64,000 bases of DNA from Macropodus opercularis (GCA_030770545.1 CM061097.1:3286501-3350500), one strand, 5' to 3'. Positions 25,401 to 37,143 are shown, counted from the first letter of the stretch. The notes: generated by a model from the letters alone, not told the origin. Program-made: numbers and translations.

Positions 25401-28400
25401 GAGGAGAACAATGATACAAGATGCGACATGTGACATTTCCAAGGAATGAGCATGTGTTGGGAAAATGAAGTGATAATCGAGGCAATGAACCGTTGGGTCG
25501 ATTTCATTTATATGACAGCACACAATAGATTTTAATTTAAATAATGAAAGGTTAACCCCAAGATTGCAATAAACGATGCATACATTCAGGCCAATTAAGA
25601 TACCACCTTATTATGATTTGTTTAATTATGATCTTTTAAGAAATAGAACATGATCGTTGTATAATGTCAGACTTTTTTCTGCTTCTGTTTCTGCAGGACT
25701 CCACTGAAGCTGCTGTGTGACAACATGAAGTATCAGATCATCTCTCGAGCGTTTTACGGCTGTACGTGATGTAATGTTCATCATATTCATTTCCAGACTC
25801 CTTCGGAGGCCTTCAGTAACTCACTGTGTTGTCGAGCAGGGTTAGCATACTGCCGCCACCTGTCCACTGTGCGCACACATCTCTCTGCCCTCGTCAATCA
25901 CACCATTGTGGCGCCAGATGTGCCCTGCGATGCCTACAAAGGGCTCACCGCAGATGTGTGGCAGACGTTCCTTCAGGATAGCGAAGTAAGAAGCATCCCA
26001 CCTCCCCTCGCCCATCAGTCGCCTGTCCCGTCCAACGTGACTCTCACCATTCATCTCCTCAGGCTTACAAGGAACAGGAGCTGCTGCGACTCGTGTATTT
26101 TGGCGGCGTGGAGCCCTCGCTGCGTAAGGAGGTGTGGCCTTTCCTCCTGGGACATTACCAGTTCGGAATGTCGCAAGCTGAGAGGAACGAGGTTTGTTGG
26201 TTTTGAAATCATTGCTTTGCCTCACGCACCTTTCACCTGAACCACTCACTCCTGATGCTCTGTGCCCGCAGGTGGATGAACGGGCCAGCGTGCTCTATGG
26301 ACAGACCATGCGCGAGTGGCTTAGCTGTGAGGAGATTGTCCGCCAGCGGGAGAAGGAGCAGCACGCTGCAGCTCTAGCAAAGTGCTCTTCTGGGGCGAGC
26401 ATGGACGGTTCTCATCAGAAGATGGTGCATCACGACTCCACCGTCAGCAATGAGGTAAAGAGATGCTAACACTGACAGACACAAAATGTTTATACCTTCA
26501 ACATTTAATACGTTTATAGCCTGACACTGATGAAAATTGGTGAGAAGGAATATTGTTTTGAGATGCCCAGGCCCTGGACTGAAAGGTTATTTCCTATGAG
26601 GCTGGGGTTAGTTAATGAGGTATGTGTCATGTGTGCAGCCTTCATGGACAAACAACACAATAAATGCAGCTGTGGTCATATATTTGACAAATATCACCAC
26701 AAGAATTTCAATTACATTAGGTTTTTGTGCAACTGTCTTATGTTCTGCACGTAAAATAGCTACACAGCTGTCGTTCCCTTCCTGAAATCGAGCTCAGGGT
26801 CTTCGTCATTTTGCTAAACACGTGGACCTGTGTTCTTTTTCACACACGCCACTGACTACGCCACCACACAGTGTTCACGTTGTGTTGGACAAGCTGTGAT
26901 GACTGCACGTCCCCCTGATACATGTCAATCTGTGCCAGCATGACACGTTTCCCTTACTGGCTCCTCTTCAGCTGTAAATGTATAAATATCAGTTAGTCGT
27001 GTGCAGTCGTACTCAAGGTGATGTCTGTGACTCTGGAAGGATGTTTTAATGTACAATGTACATTGAACCTCAGCCACGATCTAATGAATGCACATTGTAT
27101 GATGAAACTGTACATTAATGAAAATGATAATATAGTTATATATTGGCCTGAATGTGTCTGTGTAGTCCCAGTCCTCCCAGAGCTCAGACAGGCAGAGTCC
27201 CGCTCACCTGCAGAGTGACTCCAGCAACAGCACACAGGTATCTAAACATTTCAAAACCTCTCAACACCAGGTGTGTGCTAATGTCCTGACTGACGTACCT
27301 CTCAGTATATGACTCAAATGTTGCATGTGAGCTCAACATTTTGAACCAATATTCCCATGCCTGCATTTTCTCTCCTGCTAGTTCTTCACATCCTCCCATC
27401 CCTTCCCCTGGAGTAGCCTGCTTCCCTTTGGCTTGTTCTTTCAGGTGTTTGAGTCTGTAGAGGAGGTGGATCAGATTGAGACAGAGCCCAAGAATGAAGA
27501 GGCCAAACAGCTGCCAAAGATGCCCAATGGAGCTCTGCAGAACGAGACCAGCTCTCCTGACTCTGGACACCCATCCTCCCGCAACTTCTCCGTTACCTCT
27601 GGCCTGTCAGACGGCTCGCTCAGCACAGAGGACAGTGCCGCACCCGATGCAACCCAGAAATCTGCGTACGTGCCCCAGGCATCACAGAGCCCTGTCAAAC
27701 CTGCGGGGATAGAGAGTGAAGGTCAAACAGAGGACAAAGATCAGGAGGAAGAGAAAGCACCAAGAGACCGTACCAAGGCAGAGGTTGTTCAGCCATTAGA
27801 AGAGGGGCAGAAGGCCGGCCTGCAAACTGAAACACAAGGAGAAGGTGAGCGAGCAGAAGCCAAGAAACCCGAGGATGCCAAGTTCGAATATAAGGACCAG
27901 GATACAAGCATTAAGGGAAATCCATCTTTAGAGTCTGGGAAAAATGGAAAACGTGTTTCTGGTGAGGAGAGTGTGACTGATGAATCTAAAACAGGCCTCG
28001 TTGAACAACGTATTAAAAAAGCAGAAGTGAGTTCTGAAGAAACATCAAAGCTCCTGCAAACTGATGTGGAAAAGAATAAAGAAATAGATGAATTAAAGAC
28101 AAATAACCCACAAGAGGTTCTGCTGATGGAAGGAAAAAGCAAAATAGCTGTACACCCGGATGCAACTGAAGTGGAAAAGAATCTCACTTTCTCCACAGAC
28201 ATGACGGTCTCGAGAGCAAGAGACGTTTACTACGCCTCTCAGAAGGACGAGGTTCAGGCCATGACGGAGTCTGATGAGTCTCCTTCAGCCATAGAAATGG
28301 AGGAGATCCCCAAAGCTAAAGTTTCCATGGTGCCTTGGAACCGGAAGGGTCATTGTGAAGCCTCATCTTCCTCTGAGGACTCAGCCCCACGCATGGAGCT

Positions 28401-30241
28401 GAAGCGGGAGGATCAAGGAAAGCTCAGTCCAGAGGGCACCGAGTCCATCCTGTCTGAGGAGCCGGAGATGGAGAGTCTGTATCCTCACTTTGACGCTGAC
28501 ACCAAGAAGCAAGTAACCTCTCAGGAATCCGCCGGGAGCACCTTCTCTGTGCGTAGGAATGCAGAATCATTCTGTTCAAGAGTGTGCATCCTTGAGTGTT
28601 TTGCTCTTATTGCGCCTTTGTTTGTTTCAGCAAGAGCTTCTGGACCTGTATACATTAAATCTGCATCGCATTGAAAAGGACGTCCAGCGCTGCGACAGGA
28701 ACTACTGGTTCTTTACGCCGGCCAACTTGGAAAAACTGCGCAACGTCATGTGCAGGTACCAAAGGAGACATCATGAAGCCTTAAACCCACAGAGATTGTT
28801 AATTTGCCTCTGACAGCCAATATTACGAACTAGAACTGAAGAAATATTTTAAATGAATGTATATTACTTCACACAGCTGTACCAGGGTTTATATATTTTA
28901 TATATAAAACATGTGTATGAAGCATTGAAAAATGTAGAGACACGTCTCCATGTGGAAGGTAGCACATGACTCACAAAGGGACTTTCTCCTGCTTGTGTAT
29001 TCACAGCTATATCTGGAGGCACCTTGACATCGGCTACGTGCAGGGCATGTGTGATCTGCTGGCTCCACTTCTAGTCATTCTAGATGATGGTGAGTCAAAA
29101 TGTTGATTCACTTGTTCTTTTCCTACTTTGCTGACATTTGCTGTATTTTTACATGCATTGATGGAAGCACACAGAGTTTGCCCACTCTCTCTCGCTCTCG
29201 CTCTCGCTTCCTTGCAGAGGCCATGGCTTTCAGCTGCTTCACCGAGCTCATGAAAAGAATGAATCAAAACTTTCCACACGGAGGAGCGATGGATACTCAC
29301 TTCGCTAACATGCGCTCTCTGATACAGGTAACACAGAAGCAGTGAAGTGTTTTTCCTGTTAATAATAATTTCTTATCATAAAATGCGAAGCCTTTTCACA
29401 GTTGCTGGTCTGCTCTCTGCATAGATCCTGGATTCTGAGCTGTTTGAGCTCATGCACCAGAACGGAGACTACACCCACTTCTACTTCTGCTACCGCTGGT
29501 TTCTCCTGGACTTCAAACGAGGTAAAGTCGTACCACAGTTTGTGCCAACTGGAGGCGGAGGAGATTCACCGTCCGTGTGGATGAAATGCCAAATCATTTG
29601 GCAGCTTGTTCATGACACATGCAGGGATTAAGGTTTGGGAAGTGTTTCAGTCAGTCACAGTTCTGGAAAATGAGTCTTGGGAGCTGATGGTTAAATAATC
29701 AGCATGAATTGACGGTGCATAAATTAATTATAACTATATGACGTGCTTTATAAAATGAACTGTCCCTGTAACCTTCTCAGCTGACACCTGCTGCTTCTCT
29801 TATCTCTGTGCTCGGCTTTGTTTTCCAGAGCTGGTGTACGATGATGTTTTTGCAGTCTGGGAAACCATCTGGGCAGCCAAGTGTGTCTCCTCCAGTCACT
29901 TTGTCCTCTTCATAGCTCTGGCCCTGGTGGAGATCTACAGGGACATCATCCTGGAGAACAACATGGACTTCACAGACATCATTAAGTTTTTCAACGGTAA
30001 ATCTTTACATTCTTTCATTTTCAAATGCAAAACCTTTCATTCAAACCTTTGCTTTGTGTAAATATCTTGGGGTATTTTTTATTCTGTACTCGAGTTGGGG
30101 TTTTAGTTGAACATGTTTTAAAAAACATTTGTCTGACATTCTTGTCTTGCAGAAATGGCTGAGCACCACAACATAACGCAGATTTTGACCCTGGCCCGAG
30201 ATCTGGTGCGTAAGGTGCAGATGCTGATAGAGAACAAGTGA
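13407..30241 (+). CDS. sgsm1: Small G protein signaling modulator 1 (RUN and TBC/RabGAP domains)
   Basis: Twenty-five coding exons join in frame to about 1266 aa: 13407-13425, 13541-13584, 18061-18136, 21438-21600, 21820-21972, 22062-22129, 22320-22465, 22722-22859, 23115-23239, 23669-23736, 23829-23992, 24328-24463, 25211-25340, 25697-25761, 25840-25985, 26063-26191, 26272-26454, 27166-27237, 27445-28548, 28631-28755, 29007-29089, 29218-29327, 29425-29521, 29829-29996, 30153-30241. The start MATIMAEAETRQKLLRTVKK fits the family. Order: N-terminal RUN domain (exons 3-6), a middle PH-like Rab-binding region (exons 9-12), then a TBC domain split by a long acidic exon. Both catalytic fingers are present: IEKDVQR (arginine finger, IxxDxxR) and YVQG (glutamine finger, YxQ). 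SGSM1 binds Rap and Rab GTPases and is mainly neuronal. Introns 2 (4.5 kb) and 3 (3.3 kb) are the longest. The 27445-28548 exon (368 codons) is low-complexity and rich in Glu, Lys and Ser. Confidence 0.96.
13585..18060 (+). other. sgsm1 intron 2 (4.5 kb)
   Basis: Long intron bounded by donor GTGGGT and acceptor TTTGACAG. Open frames inside it are short and show no recognisable protein similarity. I see no RNA gene or transposon in it. Confidence 0.7.
18137..21437 (+). other. sgsm1 intron 3 (3.3 kb)
   Basis: Bounded by donor GTGAGT and acceptor CCTCACAG. No exon, RNA gene or clear mobile element is visible. Confidence 0.7.
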
Positions 30242-31790
30242 TTGTGCTGTTCGTCGTCTTCTCCTTTCCTTCTAAGTCAAGTGTGAACAGCTGTAGCAGC
30301 ACAAGAGTAAAACAGTCATGTGCACACACACTAAACAGAGCCTATACAGAAGCTTTATTGAATGTATGTTATTTGTGTTGTCAGCAGGTGTACGAGAATA
30401 TTACGCTTAATATTTGTCAGTATACATTCAAGTGAAAACAAGTGTGACTTAAGCTCTTCAACCGCTGAATATTTTTGTCAAAGATCCAATAAGTGTAATC
30501 TTAATCCTAGTGCTCTTAATATTTTGAGATACAGATGGTTTTAGCTGCACATTTCAAACCAAAAGACAGAGTTGGATTCAACCACATATTATATTTATGA
30601 GAAAAATATATTGTGATAATAGTTTGTATAATTATTTTAATAGCCAGTCTACAAGAATACAGTTTACATATAGCAACAGGTCACGCCCCAATTGCTGTCT
30701 GTTATTAGAAGAAAGAACTTAAGCAAATGTTTAATTTTCTTTTCACTTTCTTTAAGCACAATAACTTGAAAACATACATTTAAAGTGATGACTTGAATCA
30801 GTACATTTCTGGGCTTGCAGCTCAAAATGAAACCAACTACAGTTATATTTAGGACACAACATTAAAAATCACATAGCTTTTATCACCACACCAGTGATTT
30901 AGCCTCTGACAGTGTTTTCCATGTGACTGAGCTGCCTCGTCTGCCAAATAGTATGTCTTCATTTGTTTTGTGTCTGTTGTACTGTACTGAAAAAGCTGTG
31001 TTTGAATAATGAGAGTTAACTCGTGCTAAAACTGATAATGTAACATTTAAGTGATGTGTGGATGTCTGGGTAGGGATTTATATAAGGAGGAAAACATGAT
31101 TTAATAGCCCTCATAAGTTGTTTTTCATTTTCTGGTGAGCCGCTGTATATTTTGTACATTGTGCAGTTCCTGCGGATTCATTTTTGTCTAGTGCTCGTTT
31201 TATCTTGGGTATGATTATAAAGAGGGAGACTGGATGATGGCGTGACCGTTTTTAGTCACGGTGACCAAACAACAAGGTTTGATTGTTTAGTGTGAGACAG
31301 ATTAAAATGTAAGATACAGTATGAATTGCAAATGTATACATTATGAGGAAGATTGTTTTACTATTTGGCTGATCTGGGGCTTGTGAAGACAAAAAAATTA
31401 TGATTTCTCCCTCAAATGATCACTAATGTTCATCCCAGCTGCCAACATTCATTCCTGCCTAACTTTACTCACTTATTCTTAAGTGTTGTTTAACAGACGT
31501 GGTGAGATGAATTCCGTTCAATATTGATGTCTCTCTGTGAATGCTAACTGCTGTCAAAACCTATTTTAAGTTATGGTAACATTTATTTGCAGATGTATTT
31601 ATTTATTTATTTTCATTTTCATTTACCAATTTAGATGCTGCTTTGTTTGTAAAGCCAACAATCTTATTTTGTGGCCAGTTCAAAATGTGCATCAGATTCT
31701 TTATATACATGTATATAACAGCTATATACGTGTATATATATACTAAATGGTTTATGTTTTTGTAATAAAAAAATAAAAAATGGAATGCCA
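30242..31790 (+). other. 3' UTR of sgsm1
   Basis: AT-rich non-coding stretch after the sgsm1 stop, with no frame of interest. The AATAAA at 31764-31769, overlapped by a second AATAAA, is the best polyadenylation signal and gives a 3' UTR of about 1.5 kb. Confidence 0.5.
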
Positions 31791-31859
31791 TTATTTTTCC
31801 AAAACATATTGTAATGTGTACTTACTAATGTTAATTTAATATATGAGGCAGATCTACGT

Positions 31860-31893
<34 letters not shown>

Positions 31894-31894
31894 G
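31860..31894. repeat. (GA)n microsatellite
   Basis: GA dinucleotide run with one C interruption. It corresponds to the CT-rich acceptor tract at 29186-29217, from which it was copied in inverted orientation, and appears longer than the source. Confidence 0.9.
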
Positions 31895-31998
31895 TGGGCA
31901 AACTCTGTGTACTTCCATCAATGCATGTAAAAACTTGATTCACCATCATCTAGAATGACTAGAAGCGGAGCCAGCAGATCACACATGCCCTGCACGTA
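31861..31998 (-). pseudogene. Inverted, internally deleted copy of an sgsm1 exon and its flanking intron
   Basis: The minus strand here matches plus-strand 29035-29210. It contains most of sgsm1 exon 29007-29089 (TACGTGCAGGGCATGTGTGA onward), its splice donor, the start of the next intron and that intron's pyrimidine repeat. About 40 bases of the intron are missing, and single-base changes are present (for example CTCCACTTC to CTCCGCTTC). The pyrimidine tract reads as a GA run at 31861-31894 on the plus strand. The copy has no acceptor for its exon part and cannot encode a protein. It sits about 95 bases past the sgsm1 polyadenylation signal. Confidence 0.9.
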
Positions 31999-32157
31999 AG
32001 ATCTTCTTGACTGATTACAGATTTACGTGTGCGTTACACGTACACGGTGACTTGTCAGATACTGCTGGCATCCCTGGATAACTCACCCTGCTGCAGCAAA
32101 ATGACGGAAAACACATCAGCAAGTGTGTCCTTCAAAATCAACTGAGACGTAAGAGCC

Positions 32158-32163
32158 AAAAAA
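32158..32163 (-). terminator. RNA polymerase III terminator for tRNA-Lys
   Basis: Six T residues on the minus strand (A6 on plus), seven bases after the tRNA 3' end. A T4 or longer run at this distance is the standard pol III stop. Confidence 0.85.
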
Positions 32164-32169
32164 TACTTA

Positions 32170-32242
32170 CGCCCGAACAGGGACTTGAACCCTGGACCCT
32201 CAGATTAAAAGTCTGATGCTCTACCGACTGAGCTATCCGGGC
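32170..32242 (-). tRNA. tRNA-Lys (anticodon TTT)
   Basis: On the minus strand a 73-nt cloverleaf reads 5' GCCCGGATAGCTCAGTCGG and ends CTGTTCGGGC plus discriminator G. The 7-bp acceptor stem pairs (one G-T). A-box TAGCTCAGTCGG and B-box GGTTCAAGTCC are intact, and the anticodon loop CTTTTAA gives TTT (complement of AAA at 32207-32209). No intron, no encoded CCA, as expected for a nuclear eukaryotic tRNA. It is followed by a T6 pol III terminator. It is the only tRNA gene I see in the window. Confidence 0.97.
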
Positions 32243-32620
32243 TCACAGGAGAGCAGGAACTGTTAGATTTTATAACCATAGCATTAACCTTTCAAGAATG
32301 TTTTGTATAAGACTGTGTAATGGTCGTTAAATGTGCTACATATCAACTTTCCCCCGTGTTAAGGATGCTCTGGTATTATCTAAAGCAAAACGAACTAAAT
32401 TGTTGTTTGTAGTCTACTGTCGGCGTTGGCCCTAACGAATGAGGAAGTGAGAGGGGGGTTGACTATCTTGGCTCTGCGGCTAGCTAGCTGTGGAGAGTTT
32501 TATGCTAGCGTTAGCTTACATGCAGGTGCAGCGCGTCCGGACCTCCGGGTTTAGACTCTTGTAAAATGCGACTCCTGCTCTTTCACAGCTAGCACACGGA
32601 CGGTTAGTTACTGGGCGGAA

Positions 32621-33777
32621 ATGTCCGCCTTTAGCCTGTCTGCTGGACGCGCGTGTCGCAGCGTGTCCCTGAAACGCGTTCGCCCTTCATGGGTCCAGTT
32701 AGCAAACGCTGGACGCTCAGTGAGACTCGGAGTAAACCTGAGCTGCCAGAAGAGCCCACGTGTGTTCAGCTCCAAAGCACATCACCCCAAGGTAAAAACT
32801 GACCAGCGGCTGACTGGCACCGCGTGTTTTGTAGTTTCGTCAAGTTGCTGATGGTGGTAGTTATGCTTTTGCGTTGCTAAGCAGCTCCACGCTTCTGGTT
32901 TAACCTTTCCACTGTGTGGTCACAGGCATCTTTATTTCATAGACAGCATAGAGTTCGAAGGAGTGAAGTTCTGCCTTGTAACGGGTTTCTCTTAGTCCTC
33001 TTAGTACCGAACTTTTAGGTGAGTGTGTGCATCTACTAGCGCTGCTTACAGCCTGTTTCTCTCAACAGGTACCAGAGGCTCCAACATGGGAACCGGTACC
33101 AGAGGATCAGCTTCCTACGGTAATATTCTGGTGACAGCGTGGATGTGAACACGCCACAGTGTTTTGACCGTGTTTTATCCTTTGTGACTATGTCTGATGG
33201 GGCAGCCTGCCCAAGTCCCCGCCGACCTGGTGGACAAGCTGGAGCGACTGGCCCTGGTTGATTTCCGCACTAAGCAAGGTCTGGCCTGTTTAGAGAAAGC
33301 TGTCCGGTTTGCAGATCAGCTTCATGTTGTGGACACATCAGGAGTTGAACCGATGGATTCAGTTCTGGAGGACAGGTGTAGTAAAATGAAAGTTAATCAA
33401 AGGCAGCTTGTTTGCATATGGGCTGTTTCATCACAGTTATTCCTAAAGTGGCAGAAAAGCAGCTGCATCTTGATGTGAAGTGTTTGTGAAGCGTGTTGTG
33501 TGAATGCGGTTGTTGTTTTTTCAGGTTGTTGTACCTGAGGACTGACGCGGTCATGGAAGGAGAGTGTGCTGAAGAGCTGCTGCGTCTCTCCAAAAACACA
33601 GCTGAAGAATATTTTGTTGCCCCACCAGGTAATGAGGCAAACAGTTTTCCGTACAGCTGTGTAACCTCGTTATTACTTGTGATGGTTCTGAATTTAACAA
33701 ATTGTCCCACCACAGGAAATATTCCTTTACCGAAGAGAGAGGAGAGGGCTGCCATGTTGAAACACTCTGAGCTCTGA
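32621..33777 (+). CDS. gatc: Glutamyl-tRNA(Gln) amidotransferase subunit C, mitochondrial
   Basis: Five exons join in frame to 185 aa: 32621-32791, 33069-33119, 33206-33375, 33525-33628, 33716-33777. The N-terminus MSAFSLSAGRACRSVSLKR is basic, rich in Ser and Arg and free of acids, as expected for a mitochondrial targeting peptide. The GatC core follows: VDKLERLALVDF, then a long helix and ADQLHVVDTSGVEPMDSV, and finally a tail with LRTDAV and APPGNIPLPKRE. GatC is the small subunit of the mitochondrial GatCAB complex, which converts Glu-tRNA(Gln) to Gln-tRNA(Gln), and it helps hold GatA and GatB together. An AATAAA at 34063-34068 is a likely polyadenylation signal. Confidence 0.95.
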
Positions 33778-34302
33778 ATTCATTGTTACGTTTCCTTTTG
33801 GACGCTGATGATAAGACAAGTGTTTGTCAGATGTGCAGTAGGTTTCTTCTTCTTCTTCTTCCTCTGGTGTGAAACAGGGAAAATGAAAACCTGCTGGACA
33901 TTTACATGGATGGCATGTTTCAGTTTCATTTATTACCTGTGGTCAACTTGGTTTCAGTATCACTTAACGTGAACAGTTGCTGTACAGTGGGTATTTCCAT
34001 GGTGTAATGGCTTCATGTAATTTACATAGTTAACTTCATGATCTGTTTTCATTTCAGTGTTTAATAAATACACTTAACATTGTCTCTGTGTTTCTGTGTC
34101 GTTTTATAGAAAATATAACTGTAATAAGTGACTAATCGTGACGTGACCGTTCATAATCCTGTAAAAGTCTCCTGCTCCTGCCTGTAGCCTGACTCACCTG
34201 GTTAAGTCTGGTTTATTATAAGGCGCATTGAGCGCGTGTTTGTAGCGATCAAAACATTACACGCCCTCTTTTTCTTTCTTGCCGAGTCACGTTGGGAGAC
34301 TG

Positions 34303-34312
34303 GAAACCGAAA
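34303..34312 (+). promoter_or_regulatory. Interferon-stimulated response element (ISRE) of isg15
   Basis: GAAACCGAAA fits the ISRE consensus GAAANNGAAA exactly. It lies about 60 bases before the TATA box. A further AAAACGAA-like half site follows at about 34334. This is the expected site for the STAT1/STAT2/IRF9 complex and IRFs. Confidence 0.85.
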
Positions 34313-34365
34313 GTTACGAACGTCAGAGAAGGGAAAACGAATCTTAATGGGACTGGAGGCTGTTG

Positions 34366-34373
34366 TATATAAA
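34366..34373 (+). promoter_or_regulatory. TATA box of isg15
   Basis: TATATAAA, about 55 bases after the ISRE. Transcription would start near 34395-34405, giving a short non-coding exon 1 that ends at about 34470 at a GTAAGG donor. Confidence 0.75.
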
Positions 34374-34547
34374 CAGTGACGAGCGCAGACCTCGGCCACA
34401 GCTGATTTGGATCATCACCTGTTTACTAGAAGAAACTTTCCGGAGGACTTTTGTATTCTCACTCTGAAGGTAAGGAACCTTTTCCACAGTGCGGTATAAG
34501 TGTAGGTCACCGCTGCAGCAGCGTGAATGTATCTTCGTCTATTTTAG

Positions 34548-35012
34548 ATGGATATAACCATCGTCATGGTTGGGGGGTCCCATGTGCTGCGGGTGCAGCA
34601 GAATCACACGGTGGGCAACGTGAAGACGCTCATCCATCAGAAGCTGGGGGTCCCTCCTCACAAGCAGAGGCTGGTGCTTGTGAACGGCCAGAAGATCGAC
34701 CTCAGCGACGACTCACAGACGGTGTCGTCCTACGGATTGCAGTCCGGATCCAGGGTGTCTCTGCTGGTGGTCGAGCCGCCCACCATCCAAGTGTTCCTCA
34801 GGAACGAAAAGGGAACCACGAGCACGTACGACATCAAACCCGATGAGACTGTGAGCAACTTCAAGGCCAGGGTGGAGAGCAGAGAGGGGGTCTCGGTGAG
34901 CCAGCAGAGGCTCATCTACCAGGGCCGGGAGATGATGAACGGCCGCCTGGCAGACTACAACGTCGACGCGCTCAGCACCATCGACCTGAATCTCCGCCTG
35001 AGAGGAGGATAA
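34548..35012 (+). CDS. isg15: ISG15 ubiquitin-like modifier
   Basis: A single coding exon encodes 154 aa with two tandem ubiquitin-like folds (about residues 1-76 and 78-154) ending in LRLRGG directly before the stop, so no C-terminal processing is required. The second fold carries ubiquitin-like DETVSNFKARVESREGVS and QQRLIYQGREM. ISG15 is conjugated to proteins (ISGylation) through an E1/E2/E3 cascade and also acts unconjugated in antiviral defence. A 5' UTR intron (about 34471-34547, ending ATTTTAG) abuts the ATG. The upstream ISRE and TATA box support interferon control. A possible polyadenylation signal AATAAA lies at 35244-35249. Confidence 0.95.
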   Translation: MDITIVMVGGSHVLRVQQNHTVGNVKTLIHQKLGVPPHKQRLVLVNGQKIDLSDDSQTVSSYGLQSGSRVSLLVVEPPTIQVFLRNEKGTTSTYDIKPDETVSNFKARVESREGVSVSQQRLIYQGREMMNGRLADYNVDALSTIDLNLRLRGG

Positions 35013-35610
35013 GGACTTTATCGCCGTAGTAGCTAAATAATGTGAAATTCACATTCCTTGAACATGAAGACCAAACGGGTTTTAATCTTCCGTTTCTTAT
35101 TTATTTGTATTTGTTAACCAACATTCCTCCCTGTGATCTATTTCTCCCATCCTTTGGGGACATGTAATTCACACGGGACACATACTGTTATAATGTTGTT
35201 TTTGATAAACACACTTTAATCATGTTAACGGTCCATTGGTAAAAATAAAATCACTAATGTGAATCAGTACGTCTGTGTACTGTCATTTCCTGTTCCTTGC
35301 TTTAGCTAAGGGTGGAGCTGTACCACACTTTAGCATAACATACTAAAATGTATTTTTTTAAAACTCTCAATCGCACAATTATAATACACTGTACAAGATC
35401 TTGGCAGTGCTCTGTAGAAATAAATGTAGATTATTATATACATCACTGTTATGAAGTTCTGTTGTTACAAGTCATGTAATCACAGTATCTCAGCAGCAGC
35501 ATCACCGTGGCTTTAAGTCACTGTTTGTTAGGTGCATTGGTTGTATTAGCTCAACAATCATTGTTAACAATCTTCTTGGCTGGATTTCTGAGGAGGAATC
35601 CCGGGAATCC

Positions 35611-37143
35611 TCATTTCCTCACAGATGCAAGGTAGGCGTACCAAAATAAGGCGATCGCGTTGGCAAACAGCACTCTGAACTAAACGAGACGACAGGGGAG
35701 GAAAAACAGACATCGGAGCCAGTGTCAGTTATGACTCATTGTTCGTTCAACAACAGGATGCCAGTGAAATTGTACTGTACCTGAACAGGCACAAAGTTCA
35801 CATTGATAAACTGGAAGGGAGTCCAAACTTTCCAGTTCATCTTCAAAGCTGTCCAGTAACTTCTTTTCATCTTCTTTTCAAAGTCGTCCCAGCCTTTAGC
35901 CTGTAAACAGATTTAAGAGACTATATAGTACATTATTTTTGGGGTTATTTATTTTGTCTTCATGCTTTTTTATATGTGCCTGTATGTTCCAACAAATCAT
36001 CCAAGTCCATTGTGCCACGTACAATATGTTAGTATTTGTATGTATGCATTATTTTGTGTATTTGAGCTATTAAACTTCGGCACTAGAGTTGTGAGCAACT
36101 CTTATCAACATGCCTATGCCAACATTAAGGTTTAAAGGTCAGGATAGCTCACTCTCATTCTCTTTATATCCGTCTCTTCCCCTGGCGTTATGGGGGACCA
36201 ATACCAAACTGTTTGAGTCATAATAGGAGGGACAGTTCGGGCTATGACCCACCTCCAACAGATTCATCACAAAGTAAAAAATAAGCAGAAAGCCGGGGGC
36301 AAATATAAGCCGATCCAGGAGCAGACGCTTCACTATGCAGTAAGGATCTGTGGTGGGCATCCACACCTCCATCAGCTGGTAGAAGTAATGGCTCAGCGGT
36401 CCTGTAATAAGCAACCTGCAAGAGAGAATCAACAGATAAGAACTAAGAAATATTTACTCATATTAACTATATATTCATGCATACATGATTATGTAGACAT
36501 TGAATTATAGGATTTAAAAAAATTAAGTTTATGACAATAAAGCCCTTCGGGAGATACGGTCACGTTTTGACACTACTGGCTTTTAAACCGTGTCTCACCC
36601 ATAAATGCCATAACGTAAGGCTCCAGCGGTGTCTATCTCACTGATCGGGGCTCCAGTGCGTGTCCTTTTTCTGGCCTCCAAAATCTGGGACAGGAGGTTT
36701 CCTAGAGCCGAGAGGATGCCACTAGAAACGCAAGAGAAGAGACTCACACACTGAACAGCACCTCTTACAGGTGAGCACATAAAACACATGAGCCTGGTGG
36801 TCAAAGGTTGGAGGGGGGGGGGGGGGGGGGGGGGGCTCAGATCAGTTACTGTGAGGCTGAGAGCAAAGCGGAGAAACCGACCTGCAGGTAGTTAACAACC
36901 GCACAGTAGCATGAAACACTTTTAGATTTGCCCTCAAGGGAATTAAAACATGTCGGGTTTGACTGTAACACCCAGGAAACAGGGCGACGAGCAGCACTGA
37001 CAAACCAGGCAGGGAGCAACCGCAGGGACTGACCTCGTCACGGACTTTGTAAGTATGGGGTATTTCTTCAGAAGCACCAGGTACTGCTGTAGTAAACGGA
37101 GATGTACGGACGAGTCCCGGACCGGAACGCTCTGCACAGGCAT
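35611..37143 (-). CDS. pxmp2: Peroxisomal membrane protein 2 (PMP22, Mpv17 family)
   Basis: Five minus-strand exons join to 194 aa, close to the 195 of human PXMP2: 37034-37143, 36599-36721, 36253-36415, 35781-35900, 35611-35679 (stop TGA). Start MPVQSVPVRDSSV was chosen because it gives family length; the frame is also open further upstream. Family hallmarks are LLQQYLVLLKKYPILTKSVT, then LRYGIYGLLITGPLSHYFYQ, LLLDRLIFAPGFLLIFY, and WKVWTPFQFIN-type sequence (here QFINVNFVP) before a final hydrophobic helix ALFWYAYLASVRK. The four predicted membrane helices form a channel for small solutes in the peroxisomal membrane. It converges tail-to-tail with isg15. A 23-base G run lies in its first intron. 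Confidence 0.95.
36813..36835. repeat. Poly-G homopolymer (23 G on plus strand)
   Basis: Uninterrupted run of 23 G within pxmp2 intron 1 (36722-37033); in the transcript it is poly-C. The exact length is vulnerable to sequencing and assembly error. Confidence 0.9.
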
